DNA of 64,000 nucleotides from CADEED01 sp041395625 (GCA_041395625.1 JAWLAE010000008.1:4230-68229), one strand, 5' to 3'; positions 44,011-52,731 are shown, numbered from the stretch's first letter. Made by a program: numbers and translations. The notes: generated by a model from the sequence alone, not told the origin.

Positions 44011-45117
44011 TCAACCGTAACGACTGAGCCAGGCGAGGGCGCGCCCGACCCAAGCGCCGAGCGGTGTGTCTTCCCAGTCATAGTGGAAGCGCACGCGCAC
44101 CGGCAGGCCGTGGATATGCATCTCGGGCGGCCAATCGCTGGCACCGACCAGATTGAGAAGCACGGTCATTGGCCGCGCGCCGCCGCGGTCGACCATCTCG
44201 GCCGGCAGACGTTTGGTGAGCGTGCCGGACTCGACCACCGTCGCGACACCGCGCGTGCCGTCCGGGAACCGCACGGTCGCGACCGAGCCCACGTCGAGCT
44301 GAGTCGCGAACCGGGGCTCTAGGTATACCTGGATCTGCGGCGCGGTCGCATCGCCGATCAGCACGAGTGGCGCACCAGCGGCGACGTACTCGCCGGGGTT
44401 GGCGAACAAATCGATCACCCGGCCCGCGTGTGGCGCGCGGACGGCGAGCTTCTGCCGTTTCTGTTCGAGGCCGTCGATATCGGCCAGCAATCGCCGCCGC
44501 TCGCGCTCGTTCACGTCCCGCGGCAAGGCGCGATTGCGCATCGCATCGCGCAGCTGCAATACCGCCAGCTCGGCCTGCTGCGTGGCGGCCGTGACTTCGT
44601 TGACTTCCGCGGCTGTGGCGGCACCCGCGCGAAACAGGTCGCGGATAGTCGTTAGCCGACCGCGCTGATGCGCCAGCGTCTGTTCGAGCAGTGCCAGTTC
44701 GGCGCGGCGATCGCGGCCGCTGGCAACGGCGGGCGCGACGCCGAGCGCGTCACCCTGCATGGCAGACAACTCGGCGCGGGCGCGCGCCAGGGTCGCATCG
44801 AGCTCCGGGTCCTGCAGACGGACGACGACCACGCCGTTGTCGACGTTACTCTGCAACATCACATTGACGTGCTGGACGTAACCCGCGGCGGCCGCGCGCA
44901 GCTCATAGCGCTGCAGGGCAATGTTGCCGTCCGCGGTCATGCTCACCGAGCGGCCGATCAAGCCAGTGAGCAGAATGATCAGCGGCGCGGAGACGCCGAG
45001 CAGGATCAAGTACCAGCGCAACTTCGGCGTCGCACGCTTGGCGGCGGCGTACGGCACTTTCATGCCGCCCACCTCCTCCTTGCTGCGCCTGGCGTCGCGA
45101 TGGAACTTGATCTTCAC
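44011..45117 (-). CDS. HlyD-family membrane-fusion protein of the polysaccharide operon
   Basis: This 368-residue single-pass adaptor has a cytosolic basic N-terminus, one transmembrane helix (about 36-55, WYLILLGVSAPLIILLTGLIG), a first lipoyl half (RAAAAGYVQHVNVMLQSNV), a coiled-coil hairpin (LARARAELSAMQGD through LLADIDGLEQKRQK), a second lipoyl half (VRAPHAGRVIDLFANPGEYV) and a beta-barrel (IQVYLEPRFATQLDVGSVAT). The HlyD/Alg44-like plan without an ABC or RND pump gene nearby, together with the GT2 synthase two genes upstream, suggests it bridges the synthase to an outer-membrane channel. It is the last gene of a four-gene operon, 9 bases after the TolC-fusion stop. Confidence 0.85.
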   Translation of the reverse strand: MKIKFHRDARRSKEEVGGMKVPYAAAKRATPKLRWYLILLGVSAPLIILLTGLIGRSVSMTADGNIALQRYELRAAAAGYVQHVNVMLQSNVDNGVVVVRLQDPELDATLARARAELSAMQGDALGVAPAVASGRDRRAELALLEQTLAHQRGRLTTIRDLFRAGAATAAEVNEVTAATQQAELAVLQLRDAMRNRALPRDVNERERRRLLADIDGLEQKRQKLAVRAPHAGRVIDLFANPGEYVAAGAPLVLIGDATAPQIQVYLEPRFATQLDVGSVATVRFPDGTRGVATVVESGTLTKRLPAEMVDRGGARPMTVLLNLVGASDWPPEMHIHGLPVRVRFHYDWEDTPLGAWVGRALAWLSRYG

Positions 45118-45126
45118 GCGCCGCTC

Positions 45127-47310
45127 TCAGCGTTCCGCGGCGGCGAACAGCACCGTCGATGCCAGCCAGGGGTCCGTGGGCTGGATCGACAGGCCGAGGA
45201 AATTCTTGCTGGCGAGGCTCGTTTCGATGGCGGCCATGCGACGCGCGCGCTCGTCCGCCGGCAGGTGGTAGAGGCTTTCTGCGCGTGGCAGCGAGTGTTC
45301 GAGGCTCACCGCCACGCGCGTGCGCAGCGTCGGATGGCGTGCGAGCAGCGGCTGCACGATCTCGATGACACGAGCCTCGTTCGCCACGTACACCATCAGC
45401 GTCGCCTCGACATCGAGCGCCGCGAGCCGCTCGCCGAAGGTCTTGCTACCTACTGGCGCATTGACGTAGCGCGGATGCAGGCTGAGGCCGAGCGGTAGAT
45501 TCGTCACGGCGCGCACGGCTTCGAGCGTACGCAGCAGCTCCGGCAGCAAGGCCGCCGCCCGAGCCGGCTCTTGCTCGAGCATGTCGGGCTCCAGATCGAG
45601 ATGGATGGCCTGAAACGGCGTACCGCGCAGTTGCTGCACGATCGCCATGAGCTTGGCGCGATGCTGTGGGCGGATCCACTCGGACTCGCCGAGCAGCAGC
45701 TCGATCGTCATCCCCTCGGCCGCCGCCAGACGCGCGAAGGCCTGCAATGGCGCCGGATCGGCCGCGTAGCGTGCGATCTGGCCACCATCCAGCGAGACCA
45801 TCAGCGTGCCGATCGCCTCGGCGCGTAGCGCGGCGAGACCCTCGCGCACCGAGTCGGGCGTGCTCGCGAGCCAGGGTTCACTCGTCCAGAGATATAGGCT
45901 GCGCGAGCCGGCGGCGGGCAAGCTCGCGGGCGCACTGGTGTTCGAGGCTGTTTGCATCACGGGTGTCGCGACGGTTGGCTGCGGACTAACAGGTTCAGGT
46001 ACAGTGGGCTGGCCGCTTGGCGGCAGACCGTGCGCGTCAGCCGCGCAGTCGGGCACTTCGAAGCGGGCCCAGTCGGCGTACCAGTAGAGTTGCCGGCGCT
46101 CGGCGTCAACCACGTTCTTGGCGGCCTCGTAGTGCGCGAGACGCGCCGACTGCAGTTGTTCCATCACATCGCCGGCGATGCGCCGCGCGCGCAGCGTGCG
46201 CTCGCGGACCGATTCATCGGCGGCACCCAGCCGCAGCCGTGCGAACTGCAGCGACTGCTCCAGCTCGCTTTCGCGCGCTAACAAGTCCAGCATTGCATTG
46301 TTGAGCTCGACGCGCCGCAGATCACGCTCGAGCGCCGCATGCGCGGCATCGGCCGAGGCGGACGCGGATCGCAGGCGTCGTCCGGAATAGTAGTCGAGCG
46401 GCACGTCGAAAGTCCAGGCGACGATCGCCGAGCTGCCATTGCGCGCGGTCGTGGTCTCATTGGCGAGCTGATAGCCGACGCGCAGTTCCGAATTGATGCC
46501 GCTCCAGCGGCTGCCCGCGGGCATGCCTTCGAAGGCTGCCAACTGTTCGTTCAGGAAGGCCATCTCCGGATCGCGCTCGAGCCAGGCGGACTCGCGGAAC
46601 TGCGCGAGGCAGCGCGGCTCATACACCGGGCGCGCCGCGCCGACACTGGTGCGCAGCGCATCGGTCAAATCCCCATCGACGAGCGTGCCGAGCGTATCGA
46701 GCGCCTGGCGCACCGTGAGCTCGGCGCGCTTGGCGTCGCGGCGCGCCAGCTCGAAGCTCGCCAGGAACTCCAGTCGATCGGAATCCAGCAGCAGTCCGGC
46801 GCGTGTCCGGAGGCGCAGCATGTCCGTGACCTGCGGTTCGTTGTCGCGGTAACGCTGGCTCAAGGCGGCGAGGCGCTGTGCGGCCCAGTAGTCGGCATAA
46901 GCCACGCGCAGGCGGCGGATGAGATCCCGCTTCGCCAGCTCGGTCTCGACGGCGCGCTTGCGCAAGGCCAGATCGCCGCGCTGCTGCGCCGCCAGCAGAT
47001 CCGTACGGCTGCCCAACACGGGCAGCCGCAGCCCCACCTCGGAACTCAGGCGGCCGAAGCTGCGATTGCGGCTCTCATCGATGATCTCATCGCTGTTCGC
47101 GTAGCCCGTCGCGCCATAGAGCCGCGGACCCGTGTTCGCCCGATTGAGCCTTGCGCGCCGCAGTTCCGCCTCCAGGGCGGCATCCAGCGTGCGCATCGCG
47201 AGCGACGCGCGGGCGCGCTGCTCCAGCTCGGCGAGCGGCGGCAGCGCTGCCTGCGCATTGGTGGCGCAGCACACCCATAGAACGAAGCTGATTGTTAGAG
47301 GTTTGCGCAT
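45127..47310 (-). CDS. TolC-like outer-membrane protein fused to a TIM-barrel-like domain
   Basis: Residues 1 to about 425 are an outer-membrane efflux protein: signal peptide (TISFVLWVCCATNAQA), long amphipathic helices, and the paired elements LRLPVLGSRTDLLAAQQRGD and FDVPLDYYSGRRLRSASASA that mark the two TolC halves. A Pro/Thr/Ser linker (about 425-470) joins a 257-residue C-terminal domain (471-727). There, alternating strands (LYLWTSEPWL, GTLMVSLDGG, MTIELLLGES, AIHLDLEPD, LPLGLSLHP, ATLMVYV, VAVSLEH) look like a beta/alpha barrel with an acidic HLDLEPD at about 570-576, as in glycosidase or hydrolase-like TIM barrels. I know of no standard TolC with such a domain. It would face the periplasm or the cell surface and might trim or bind the exported polymer. 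Confidence 0.8.
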   Translation of the reverse strand: MRKPLTISFVLWVCCATNAQAALPPLAELEQRARASLAMRTLDAALEAELRRARLNRANTGPRLYGATGYANSDEIIDESRNRSFGRLSSEVGLRLPVLGSRTDLLAAQQRGDLALRKRAVETELAKRDLIRRLRVAYADYWAAQRLAALSQRYRDNEPQVTDMLRLRTRAGLLLDSDRLEFLASFELARRDAKRAELTVRQALDTLGTLVDGDLTDALRTSVGAARPVYEPRCLAQFRESAWLERDPEMAFLNEQLAAFEGMPAGSRWSGINSELRVGYQLANETTTARNGSSAIVAWTFDVPLDYYSGRRLRSASASADAAHAALERDLRRVELNNAMLDLLARESELEQSLQFARLRLGAADESVRERTLRARRIAGDVMEQLQSARLAHYEAAKNVVDAERRQLYWYADWARFEVPDCAADAHGLPPSGQPTVPEPVSPQPTVATPVMQTASNTSAPASLPAAGSRSLYLWTSEPWLASTPDSVREGLAALRAEAIGTLMVSLDGGQIARYAADPAPLQAFARLAAAEGMTIELLLGESEWIRPQHRAKLMAIVQQLRGTPFQAIHLDLEPDMLEQEPARAAALLPELLRTLEAVRAVTNLPLGLSLHPRYVNAPVGSKTFGERLAALDVEATLMVYVANEARVIEIVQPLLARHPTLRTRVAVSLEHSLPRAESLYHLPADERARRMAAIETSLASKNFLGLSIQPTDPWLASTVLFAAAER

Positions 47311-47311
47311 A

Positions 47312-48646
47312 TCAGAACTTGGTCTTCTTCAGCACCCACCAGGGCGCCATCGAGGAATCGAGATGCTGTTTCATGAAGATTTCAGTGAGCGTGGCGATCG
47401 CGCACCACACGCGCGTCGCGAAGGTGAAGCCGGGGAACAGCAGGATCACCCAGGCGAACGACAGGTCGTAGCGACGCCGCTCCGAGAGCAGCCACCAATA
47501 CTCGAGGTACATCGCCAGCGTCAGGAGCAGGTAGAAGAGATAGACGAACGCCATCACACCCAGCACATAGCTGAACGGGTACGCGAACAGCATGTAGGTC
47601 ATGTAGATGATCACCATGAACGGCAGGAACAGCTGCAGACAGAGCCCGGACCAGACCAGCGCGATGAAGTTGGGCCAGCCCATCAGATCCGGCCGAAATC
47701 CCTGCCAATGTTTGCGCACGTAGAGGTAGTAGAGATCGCCGTCCCAGCGCAGGCGCTGCATCAGAAAGCCCCAGAACGTGTCCGGTGCATCGGTGTGCCC
47801 GACCGCATCCGGCGCGAACTCGATCCTGAGGTTGGGATGGCGTGCGAAGTACTTCTTGATCCGCAGGGTGAGATCGAGGTCTTCGGCCGTGCCGCTGTCC
47901 CAGCCGCCCAGCTTGTTCAGCATCTCGCGCCGAAAACAACCGAAGGCACCCGAGACATTGTTGATGATGTTGAATTGCGCCAGACCCGTGCGGCTGAGGT
48001 GGATCGACAGCATGTACTCGAGCGCCTGCAGCCGGGTCGTCAGCGACTTCTTGGCGTTGCGCACGCGCAGATTGCCCGACACCGCCGCCACGTTCGGGTC
48101 CGCGAAGCGCACCGCCACCGCCTGCACCATGTCGTTGTCGAACGAGGTATCGCCATCGAGCGCTAAAACGATCTCGCCGGTAGCGATCGCGAGGCCCTGG
48201 TTGAGGCTCGACACGCGGCCACCGCGCTGCGTCTTCGGCGCGACGATCAGCTTGCGATCGCTGCGCGAGTTCACGTACGGCAGCAGCTTCTTCAGCACGT
48301 CGTAGGTCTCGACGTTCTGCTGCGAGCCGTCGAGGATGGCTAACAGCTCGATGTGGCCCTTGTAGAGCTGCTCCGTGAGCGAGCGGACCGTCTGCACCAC
48401 CGCCTCGCCTTCCGAATAGCACAGGATGATGCAGGACACCGTCGGGGCGTAAGGCACCTGCGCCGCGCGCGGATCGCGTGTCAGGTGATGCCGCAAGGCG
48501 CCCAACATGACGGTAGCCTGCACCGGCAGCTCGAACAGCAGCACGAACGGAAAGAACTTGAGCGCGATGCCCGCCCAGTCGGCGCTGAAGATGCCTGCGA
48601 GCAGGCCCTGCAGGACGAACCAGCTGTCGCCGAGGAATTCCGTCAT
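47312..48646 (-). CDS. Processive family-2 glycosyltransferase (polysaccharide synthase)
   Basis: This 444-residue membrane synthase has N-terminal TM helices (IALKFFPFVLLFELPVQATV), a GT-A catalytic core and four to five C-terminal TM helices. The motifs of processive GT2 enzymes are present: ILCYSEGEAVVQTVRSL, the first Asp in LLAILDGS, DGD at 164-166, the TED-like TAEDLD at 253-258 and QRLRW at 297-301. It resembles N-acetylglucosaminyl- and hyaluronan-type synthases in size and lacks the BcsA PilZ domain. The ATG at 48646 overlaps the stop of the upstream zinc/GGDEF gene (ATGA). The polymer is unknown. Confidence 0.92.
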   Translation of the reverse strand: MTEFLGDSWFVLQGLLAGIFSADWAGIALKFFPFVLLFELPVQATVMLGALRHHLTRDPRAAQVPYAPTVSCIILCYSEGEAVVQTVRSLTEQLYKGHIELLAILDGSQQNVETYDVLKKLLPYVNSRSDRKLIVAPKTQRGGRVSSLNQGLAIATGEIVLALDGDTSFDNDMVQAVAVRFADPNVAAVSGNLRVRNAKKSLTTRLQALEYMLSIHLSRTGLAQFNIINNVSGAFGCFRREMLNKLGGWDSGTAEDLDLTLRIKKYFARHPNLRIEFAPDAVGHTDAPDTFWGFLMQRLRWDGDLYYLYVRKHWQGFRPDLMGWPNFIALVWSGLCLQLFLPFMVIIYMTYMLFAYPFSYVLGVMAFVYLFYLLLTLAMYLEYWWLLSERRRYDLSFAWVILLFPGFTFATRVWCAIATLTEIFMKQHLDSSMAPWWVLKKTKF

Positions 48647-50079
48647 TGCGCGCGCCCCTGCAGCTCGGCCAACAGCACGCGGGCGCCAATGCCGAGATCG
48701 AGGAGTTCGTCGGCCGCCACGTCGCTGCAAGCGATCGCGAGACGCTGCCCGTCAGCCTGCTCCGTCGCCACCGTGAGCGACTCGAGCAGCTTGCGCAGCG
48801 CGTTCAAGCCACTGCGATCCGTCTGCGGCGAGAGCACGAACCATTCGCCTTCCGCCGCCCGCATCACGAGATCCGTGGCCCGGATCACTTCGTGCAGGCG
48901 GCGCCCGAATGAATCTATCAACTGCTGCGCGCGCACGTGCGAGAGGGTCTGCGCGAGCGCTTCGCCATTGGTCACCCGCACGGCGAGTACGCCAAACTGC
49001 ACTTCGTTGTGCCGTTGCCGTAACTGCAGCAACCAGGTGAGCGTCTGCTCGAAGTAGGCCGAGTTGAGATTGAGCTGCGTGTCGTGGGTCGCAGGCGACT
49101 GGCGCCGCGAACCGCTGCGCGCCGCCAACCTGCCTTCATCGGTGAGGCGGAACGTGTGGACACGACGCTCCGGCAGTTCGGTGGTCGGCGACGTCGCACG
49201 GCAATGCAGGCAATGCGCCTCGACATCAGGCTCGATGAAGCGCGCCGAGCAGGCGTTGCAACTGAAGCTCTCGAGCGCGCGGTCATAGTCCACGCCGATG
49301 TGCTTCAGTTTGGCGTCACAACGACCGCAAGTCAGGCCAGCGCGCGCCACGAAGCTCTCCTGCGGCGCGACGTTGCCGCAGGTATAGCAATGCAAGAAGA
49401 TGTTCTCGCCGATGTCGATGCTCTTGCACTCCGTGCAGATATCGACGTAGTTGAGATGCGAGCTGGCACAACTGACGCACTGTCGCAGCCGGTCGACCAG
49501 CTTCACCGGCTCCAGCAGGCGCGAACGGCGCAGCCCATCGGACCAGGCCAGGCCGTCGTGCCCCGAGGGCGAGAACGCATCGAGCAGCGGGTAGCGGTAG
49601 TAGCCCGGGTCGCGCGTGTCGATCACCGGCTGCACCTGGAAGTCCGGGCGCAGGTAGAGGAAGGCGAGCAGTCGCTCTTCTTCCTCGAGGAACTCGTCGT
49701 GCGCGAGCGACGCGCAACGCGAATTGAAGGCGTCGACTTCCGTGCGGATGCGCGTCGGTGGCGGCGCGAGGCCGTCGGCCAGCGCGGCCACCTCGGCGCC
49801 CAGATCCTGCGTCAGGAACAGCAGCCGATGCCCGAACTCAGCGTGCGCCCGCAGCTCGCGCAGCCATTCGATCGCCTGATCCGCATTGTTAGTGTCGATG
49901 ACGATCGCATCGAAGCGCTGCGCCTGGTCGAGCATGTCGCGCACGCGATCGAACGAGGCCGCCTCACCGTGGTCCTGATACCAGGTGCTGGCGGGCGAGT
50001 TGGCAGAGCCGGCCAGCCGATCGCGCAGCCGCGCAATCGTCGGGAGCCGGCAATCAGTTGCCGCCGATCGTTGTTCCAT
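48643..50079 (-). CDS. TackOD1-like six-CxxC zinc protein with degenerate GGDEF domain
   Basis: The first ~200 residues are a helical/receiver-like region (FDRVRDMLDQAQRFDAIVID). The middle contains six CxxC pairs: 201/204, 215/218, 231/234, 251/254, 274/277 and 290/293. The segments NIFLHCYTCGNVAPQ and LKHIGVDYDRALE are characteristic of the domain known as TackOD1 (thaumarchaeal output domain 1). Residues ~330-478 look like a GGDEF domain (FGVLAVRVTNGEAL, FGRRLHEVIRATDLVMRAAE), but the GG[D/E]EF motif reads AAEGEWF, so cyclase activity is unlikely. It leads the GT2 / TolC-fusion / HlyD operon with a 4-base overlap to the GT2 gene. Probably a regulator, perhaps c-di-GMP-linked. Confidence 0.82.
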   Translation of the reverse strand: MEQRSAATDCRLPTIARLRDRLAGSANSPASTWYQDHGEAASFDRVRDMLDQAQRFDAIVIDTNNADQAIEWLRELRAHAEFGHRLLFLTQDLGAEVAALADGLAPPPTRIRTEVDAFNSRCASLAHDEFLEEEERLLAFLYLRPDFQVQPVIDTRDPGYYRYPLLDAFSPSGHDGLAWSDGLRRSRLLEPVKLVDRLRQCVSCASSHLNYVDICTECKSIDIGENIFLHCYTCGNVAPQESFVARAGLTCGRCDAKLKHIGVDYDRALESFSCNACSARFIEPDVEAHCLHCRATSPTTELPERRVHTFRLTDEGRLAARSGSRRQSPATHDTQLNLNSAYFEQTLTWLLQLRQRHNEVQFGVLAVRVTNGEALAQTLSHVRAQQLIDSFGRRLHEVIRATDLVMRAAEGEWFVLSPQTDRSGLNALRKLLESLTVATEQADGQRLAIACSDVAADELLDLGIGARVLLAELQGRAQ

Positions 50080-50216
50080 CAGATAGATACCCTCTCTCGG
50101 GCACTATCTTATGTTCCATCAGCACGGTCTGAATGACGGTGCTCGGGGATCGTGAAACCCCTCTCAGCACCCCCCGGCAGAGTGAGAACTACGTCAAATT
50201 CGGCGCCGCTGCCAGC

Positions 50217-50732
50217 TCAGGTATCCGGTGTTTTTGGGCGTGTTTTCGGATCGCTTGGTTGCGGCGGTGCAACGGGCTTGTCCGCAGGATCTTCCCGTTG
50301 CGCGCGCGGCGACAAGGCTTGCTCGCAGCGCAGGAAGTTGCGGCGCTCGTCCGTGTGGTACTCGAGGCGCTGGTCGCCCGCGCTGACGACTAACCAATAG
50401 CCCGGAATCAATGCCTGCGTGTACATCATCCCCGGTTGCGGACAGCCCATCGAGCCGTCGTTCCAGGTGACCTTGCGCGCGCTGGTAATGGTACCCGCGG
50501 TCGCCTTGCTCGCAGCGTCCTTCAGCACCGCATCGCGCAGTATCTTCGGCACGGCATCGACCGGGATGGCTTCGCCCGGCAGCGCAGATTTCGCCGGTGG
50601 TGTTTCTGGCATGCGCGGCATGGGCTGCAACTTCTCGCTGGCGGGTGCCGGCGGATCACCACCCGCTTCCGCGGCGCAGGCGGCAAGTGCCAGCAGGGAA
50701 CTCAGCAATATCGTGCGCAGAACAATGGCCAT
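50217..50732 (-). CDS. Putative lipoprotein, unknown function
   Basis: The protein of 171 residues starts with a lipoprotein signal (LLSSLLALAAC lipobox) and a Pro-rich linker. A globular part of about 100 residues contains VTWNDGSMGCPQPGMMYTQA and IPGYWLVVSAGDQRLEYHTD, which look like a small beta-rich conserved core with a Cys. The tail is a Pro/Lys-rich end (PADKPVAPPQPSDPKTR). The segment around WNDGSLGCP..GM.YTQ..IPGY resembles a small family of exported proteins without assigned function. The ATG at 50732 starts the signal. Located between the Fic gene and the polysaccharide operon on the same strand as both, but with gaps of 80-140 bases. Confidence 0.75.
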   Translation of the reverse strand: MAIVLRTILLSSLLALAACAAEAGGDPPAPASEKLQPMPRMPETPPAKSALPGEAIPVDAVPKILRDAVLKDAASKATAGTITSARKVTWNDGSMGCPQPGMMYTQALIPGYWLVVSAGDQRLEYHTDERRNFLRCEQALSPRAQREDPADKPVAPPQPSDPKTRPKTPDT

Positions 50733-50813
50733 CGCATCTCCGTCCAGGCTATGTCCGAAGGGCAATATGGGTTGAACGCAGCGGTCTGGCAAGGCGGGTT
50801 TGCCGCGGTGAGC

Positions 50814-51980
50814 TCATCTCGCGGACGGGATCTCTGCACCCAGCTCGGCTGCATAGCGATCGTAGATGAAGATTCGACCACGCTGGCGATTGGTTGTCTC
50901 ACGGACGATCTTGAGCCTCTCCAAATGCTCGAGGGACTTGTTGATCGTCGCAGCCGTCAGCCCTGTCGCCTTGGACAGGGCAGCGGAAGTGGCGATCGGC
51001 TGGCGTTGCAATGCGAGATGCACCTTGTACGCCGACGGTGCTGCACGCGCCAATCGCGTGATTCGATCTCGATCAGTAGTCACCAGCGACAGCAGAACGT
51101 TGGCTGTCAAGACCGCCTGAGTGGCGCTCGATTCGATGCCCTCTGCGAAGAAGTCCAGCCAGCGCTCCCAGTCGCCATGCAGCCGCACGTCGTTCAACAG
51201 TTCGTAGTAGATCGGCCGGTGGGCACTGAAGAACAGACTGGGATACAACATCGGTTCGCGCAGCACGCCGCCGGCTATCAACTGCAGCACGATCAGCAGC
51301 CTGCCGAGGCGCCCGTTGCCATCCAGGAAGGGATGTATCGTTTCGAACTGGACATGTGCCAGCGCCGCTTTGACCAGTGGTGACTCGGAATCTGATTTGT
51401 CGTTCAGAAAGCGCTCGAATGCTGTCAGGCACGCTGGCAAGTCGTTGGCGGGTGGTGGCACGAACGCCGCGTTGCCGGGTCGCGTGCCACCGATCCAAAC
51501 TTGCGAGCGTCGCAACGCCCCTGGCGTCTTGCCGCGGCCACGCGGATGCGCGATCAGTGCTGCATGCATCTCGCGTAGTAGCCGCATCGACAAAGGCAGT
51601 CCGCTGCGAAGCAGATCGAGGCCGCGTTCAAGTGATGCTACGCAACGACTGACCTCGCGTGCGTCGTCCAGCTGTACGCCCGGGGCCTCCTGAATTTCGT
51701 ACAGCAACAGGTCAGCCAACGACGACTGTGTGCCCTCAATCTGCGAGGACAGCACTGCTTCCTTACGCACGAAGCTGTATAGCAGGAGCGAAGCGTTGGG
51801 CAGCAAGCTCGTCAGTGCATCGAGACGTCCCAGCGCAAGCAACGCCGCGTCGAAGCGCCGTCGCAAGGAGGCCGACCAGACGATCGGCGGCTCGGGCGGG
51901 AGCGGTGCCGGGACGAAAGCCTTGAACGACTCACCTGCGGTCGAGACCGACACGTAACGGCCTGGCGGCGCTCGGCGCAT
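50814..51980 (-). CDS. Fic-family AMPylase with N-terminal inhibitory motif
   Basis: This 388-residue protein has the Fic active-site motif HPFLDGNGRLGR at 216-227. The N-terminal inhibitory helix carries SSQIEGT at 78-84 (S-x-x-x-E-G), so it is a class II self-inhibited Fic. A C-terminal winged-helix region follows (about 310-388: SAALSKATGLTAATINKSLE, HLERLKIVRETTNRQRGRIF). Family enzymes transfer AMP to target proteins; the target here is unknown. The fused DNA-binding region and a perfect inverted repeat 10 bases upstream of the start codon suggest autoregulation. It neighbours the VapBC pair, an accessory-type context. Confidence 0.93.
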   Translation of the reverse strand: MRRAPPGRYVSVSTAGESFKAFVPAPLPPEPPIVWSASLRRRFDAALLALGRLDALTSLLPNASLLLYSFVRKEAVLSSQIEGTQSSLADLLLYEIQEAPGVQLDDAREVSRCVASLERGLDLLRSGLPLSMRLLREMHAALIAHPRGRGKTPGALRRSQVWIGGTRPGNAAFVPPPANDLPACLTAFERFLNDKSDSESPLVKAALAHVQFETIHPFLDGNGRLGRLLIVLQLIAGGVLREPMLYPSLFFSAHRPIYYELLNDVRLHGDWERWLDFFAEGIESSATQAVLTANVLLSLVTTDRDRITRLARAAPSAYKVHLALQRQPIATSAALSKATGLTAATINKSLEHLERLKIVRETTNRQRGRIFIYDRYAAELGAEIPSAR

Positions 51981-51990
51981 GATTTGCGAG

Positions 51991-52019
51991 CCTAAAATAA
52001 GTCCGGTCGTTATTTTAGG
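51991..52019. promoter_or_regulatory. Perfect inverted repeat upstream of fic (candidate operator)
   Basis: CCTAAAATAA (51991-52000) and TTATTTTAGG (52010-52019) form perfect 10-bp arms around a 9-base spacer, 10 bases upstream of the fic ATG. The arms contain TAAAAT, a likely -10 element on the minus strand. An A+T-rich block like this stands out here. A repressor, perhaps the Fic protein's own winged helix, would block transcription. Confidence 0.75.
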
Positions 52020-52089
52020 ATAATTGAGTAAACTGAATCAATAGTAGTCGGCATCGACAACACGAGCGGCCTGGGCTCAGTCGCCACCG

Positions 52090-52485
52090 CTACCAGATCG
52101 TTGCCAGCGACTCGACCGCGCGCAGGCGCTTGTCCGCCGTGACGAGCGGCGCATCGAGCGACCAGGCCGTTGCAGCTATCATTCGGTCCGCAGGATCGCC
52201 TGGGAACGCCTCATCCAAGGCACCGGCCATACGCGCCACCTCCATCGTCACGGGCTCGACACGGACCTCAGGCAGCTGCGCGAGTGCTGACAGCCACACA
52301 TCGAGTGCAACATGTAATTGCAGACGTCCGCGGCGCACAGCGGTCGAAATCTCGAAAATGCTGATCGCGGCAACGACCAGCTCCTTGTTCTTCGCTGCCG
52401 CGCGAACGGCCGCGGCCGCCTTGCGACTCAGGCCTGGTGCGCCGTTCAGCCACCACACGAGCACGTGTGTGTCGAGCACCAGCAT
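52090..52485 (-). CDS. vapC: PIN-domain toxin (VapC family)
   Basis: This 131-residue protein has the PIN-domain acidic residues: D5 in MLVLDTHVLVWWL, a Glu in ISIFEISTAV and Asp in DPADRMIAATAWSL, followed by PLVTADKRLRAVESL. The fold is a magnesium-dependent ribonuclease, usually of tRNA or rRNA. It lies 6 bases after the antitoxin gene and would be co-expressed from the promoter described upstream. The YRFMTDVNVTEL-type partner is PhD/YefM-like rather than AbrB-like. Confidence 0.92.
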   Translation of the reverse strand: MLVLDTHVLVWWLNGAPGLSRKAAAAVRAAAKNKELVVAAISIFEISTAVRRGRLQLHVALDVWLSALAQLPEVRVEPVTMEVARMAGALDEAFPGDPADRMIAATAWSLDAPLVTADKRLRAVESLATIW

Positions 52486-52491
52486 AGGGCA

Positions 52492-52731
52492 CTAACGATT
52501 GACATCCCATTCGTCCGACGCGACCACGGGCTCGAGTGGATCGCCGAAGCGTACGACTGAACCCCGTAGCAGGCGACGCGCGGCAGCCGCCCCATCCGCG
52601 GTCCCCGGCGCCGACGTAAGCTGCGCGATTACCCGTCCTCGGGAGAAAACACGAATTGCCTCGCCACGTCGCGCGCGGTCGAGATAGTGCTGCAGCCTTT
52701 GCCGCAGTTCGGTGACGTTGACGTCTGTCAT
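52492..52731 (-). CDS. PhD/YefM-like antitoxin of the VapC toxin
   Basis: The 79-residue protein from ATG 52731 contains the PhD/YefM dimerisation and DNA-binding pattern (VNVTELRQRLQHYLDRARRG, then AIRVFSRGRVIAQLTSAPG) and a C-terminal toxin-binding tail with acidic residues. An alternative ATG at 52752 would leave a leader of only a few bases after the predicted transcription start, so 52731 is preferred. The gene precedes vapC by 6 bases. It probably binds the GTACAG-N5-CTGTAC dyad that overlaps its own -10 element. Confidence 0.9.
   Translation of the reverse strand: MTDVNVTELRQRLQHYLDRARRGEAIRVFSRGRVIAQLTSAPGTADGAAAARRLLRGSVVRFGDPLEPVVASDEWDVNR

Noticed and set aside
50072..50122. Direct repeat TGTTCCATCAG 40 bases apart at the start of the EPS operon
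   Set aside because: One copy includes the start codon and the other a non-coding ATG; with two copies only and no third, coincidence or a small duplication is as likely as an operator.
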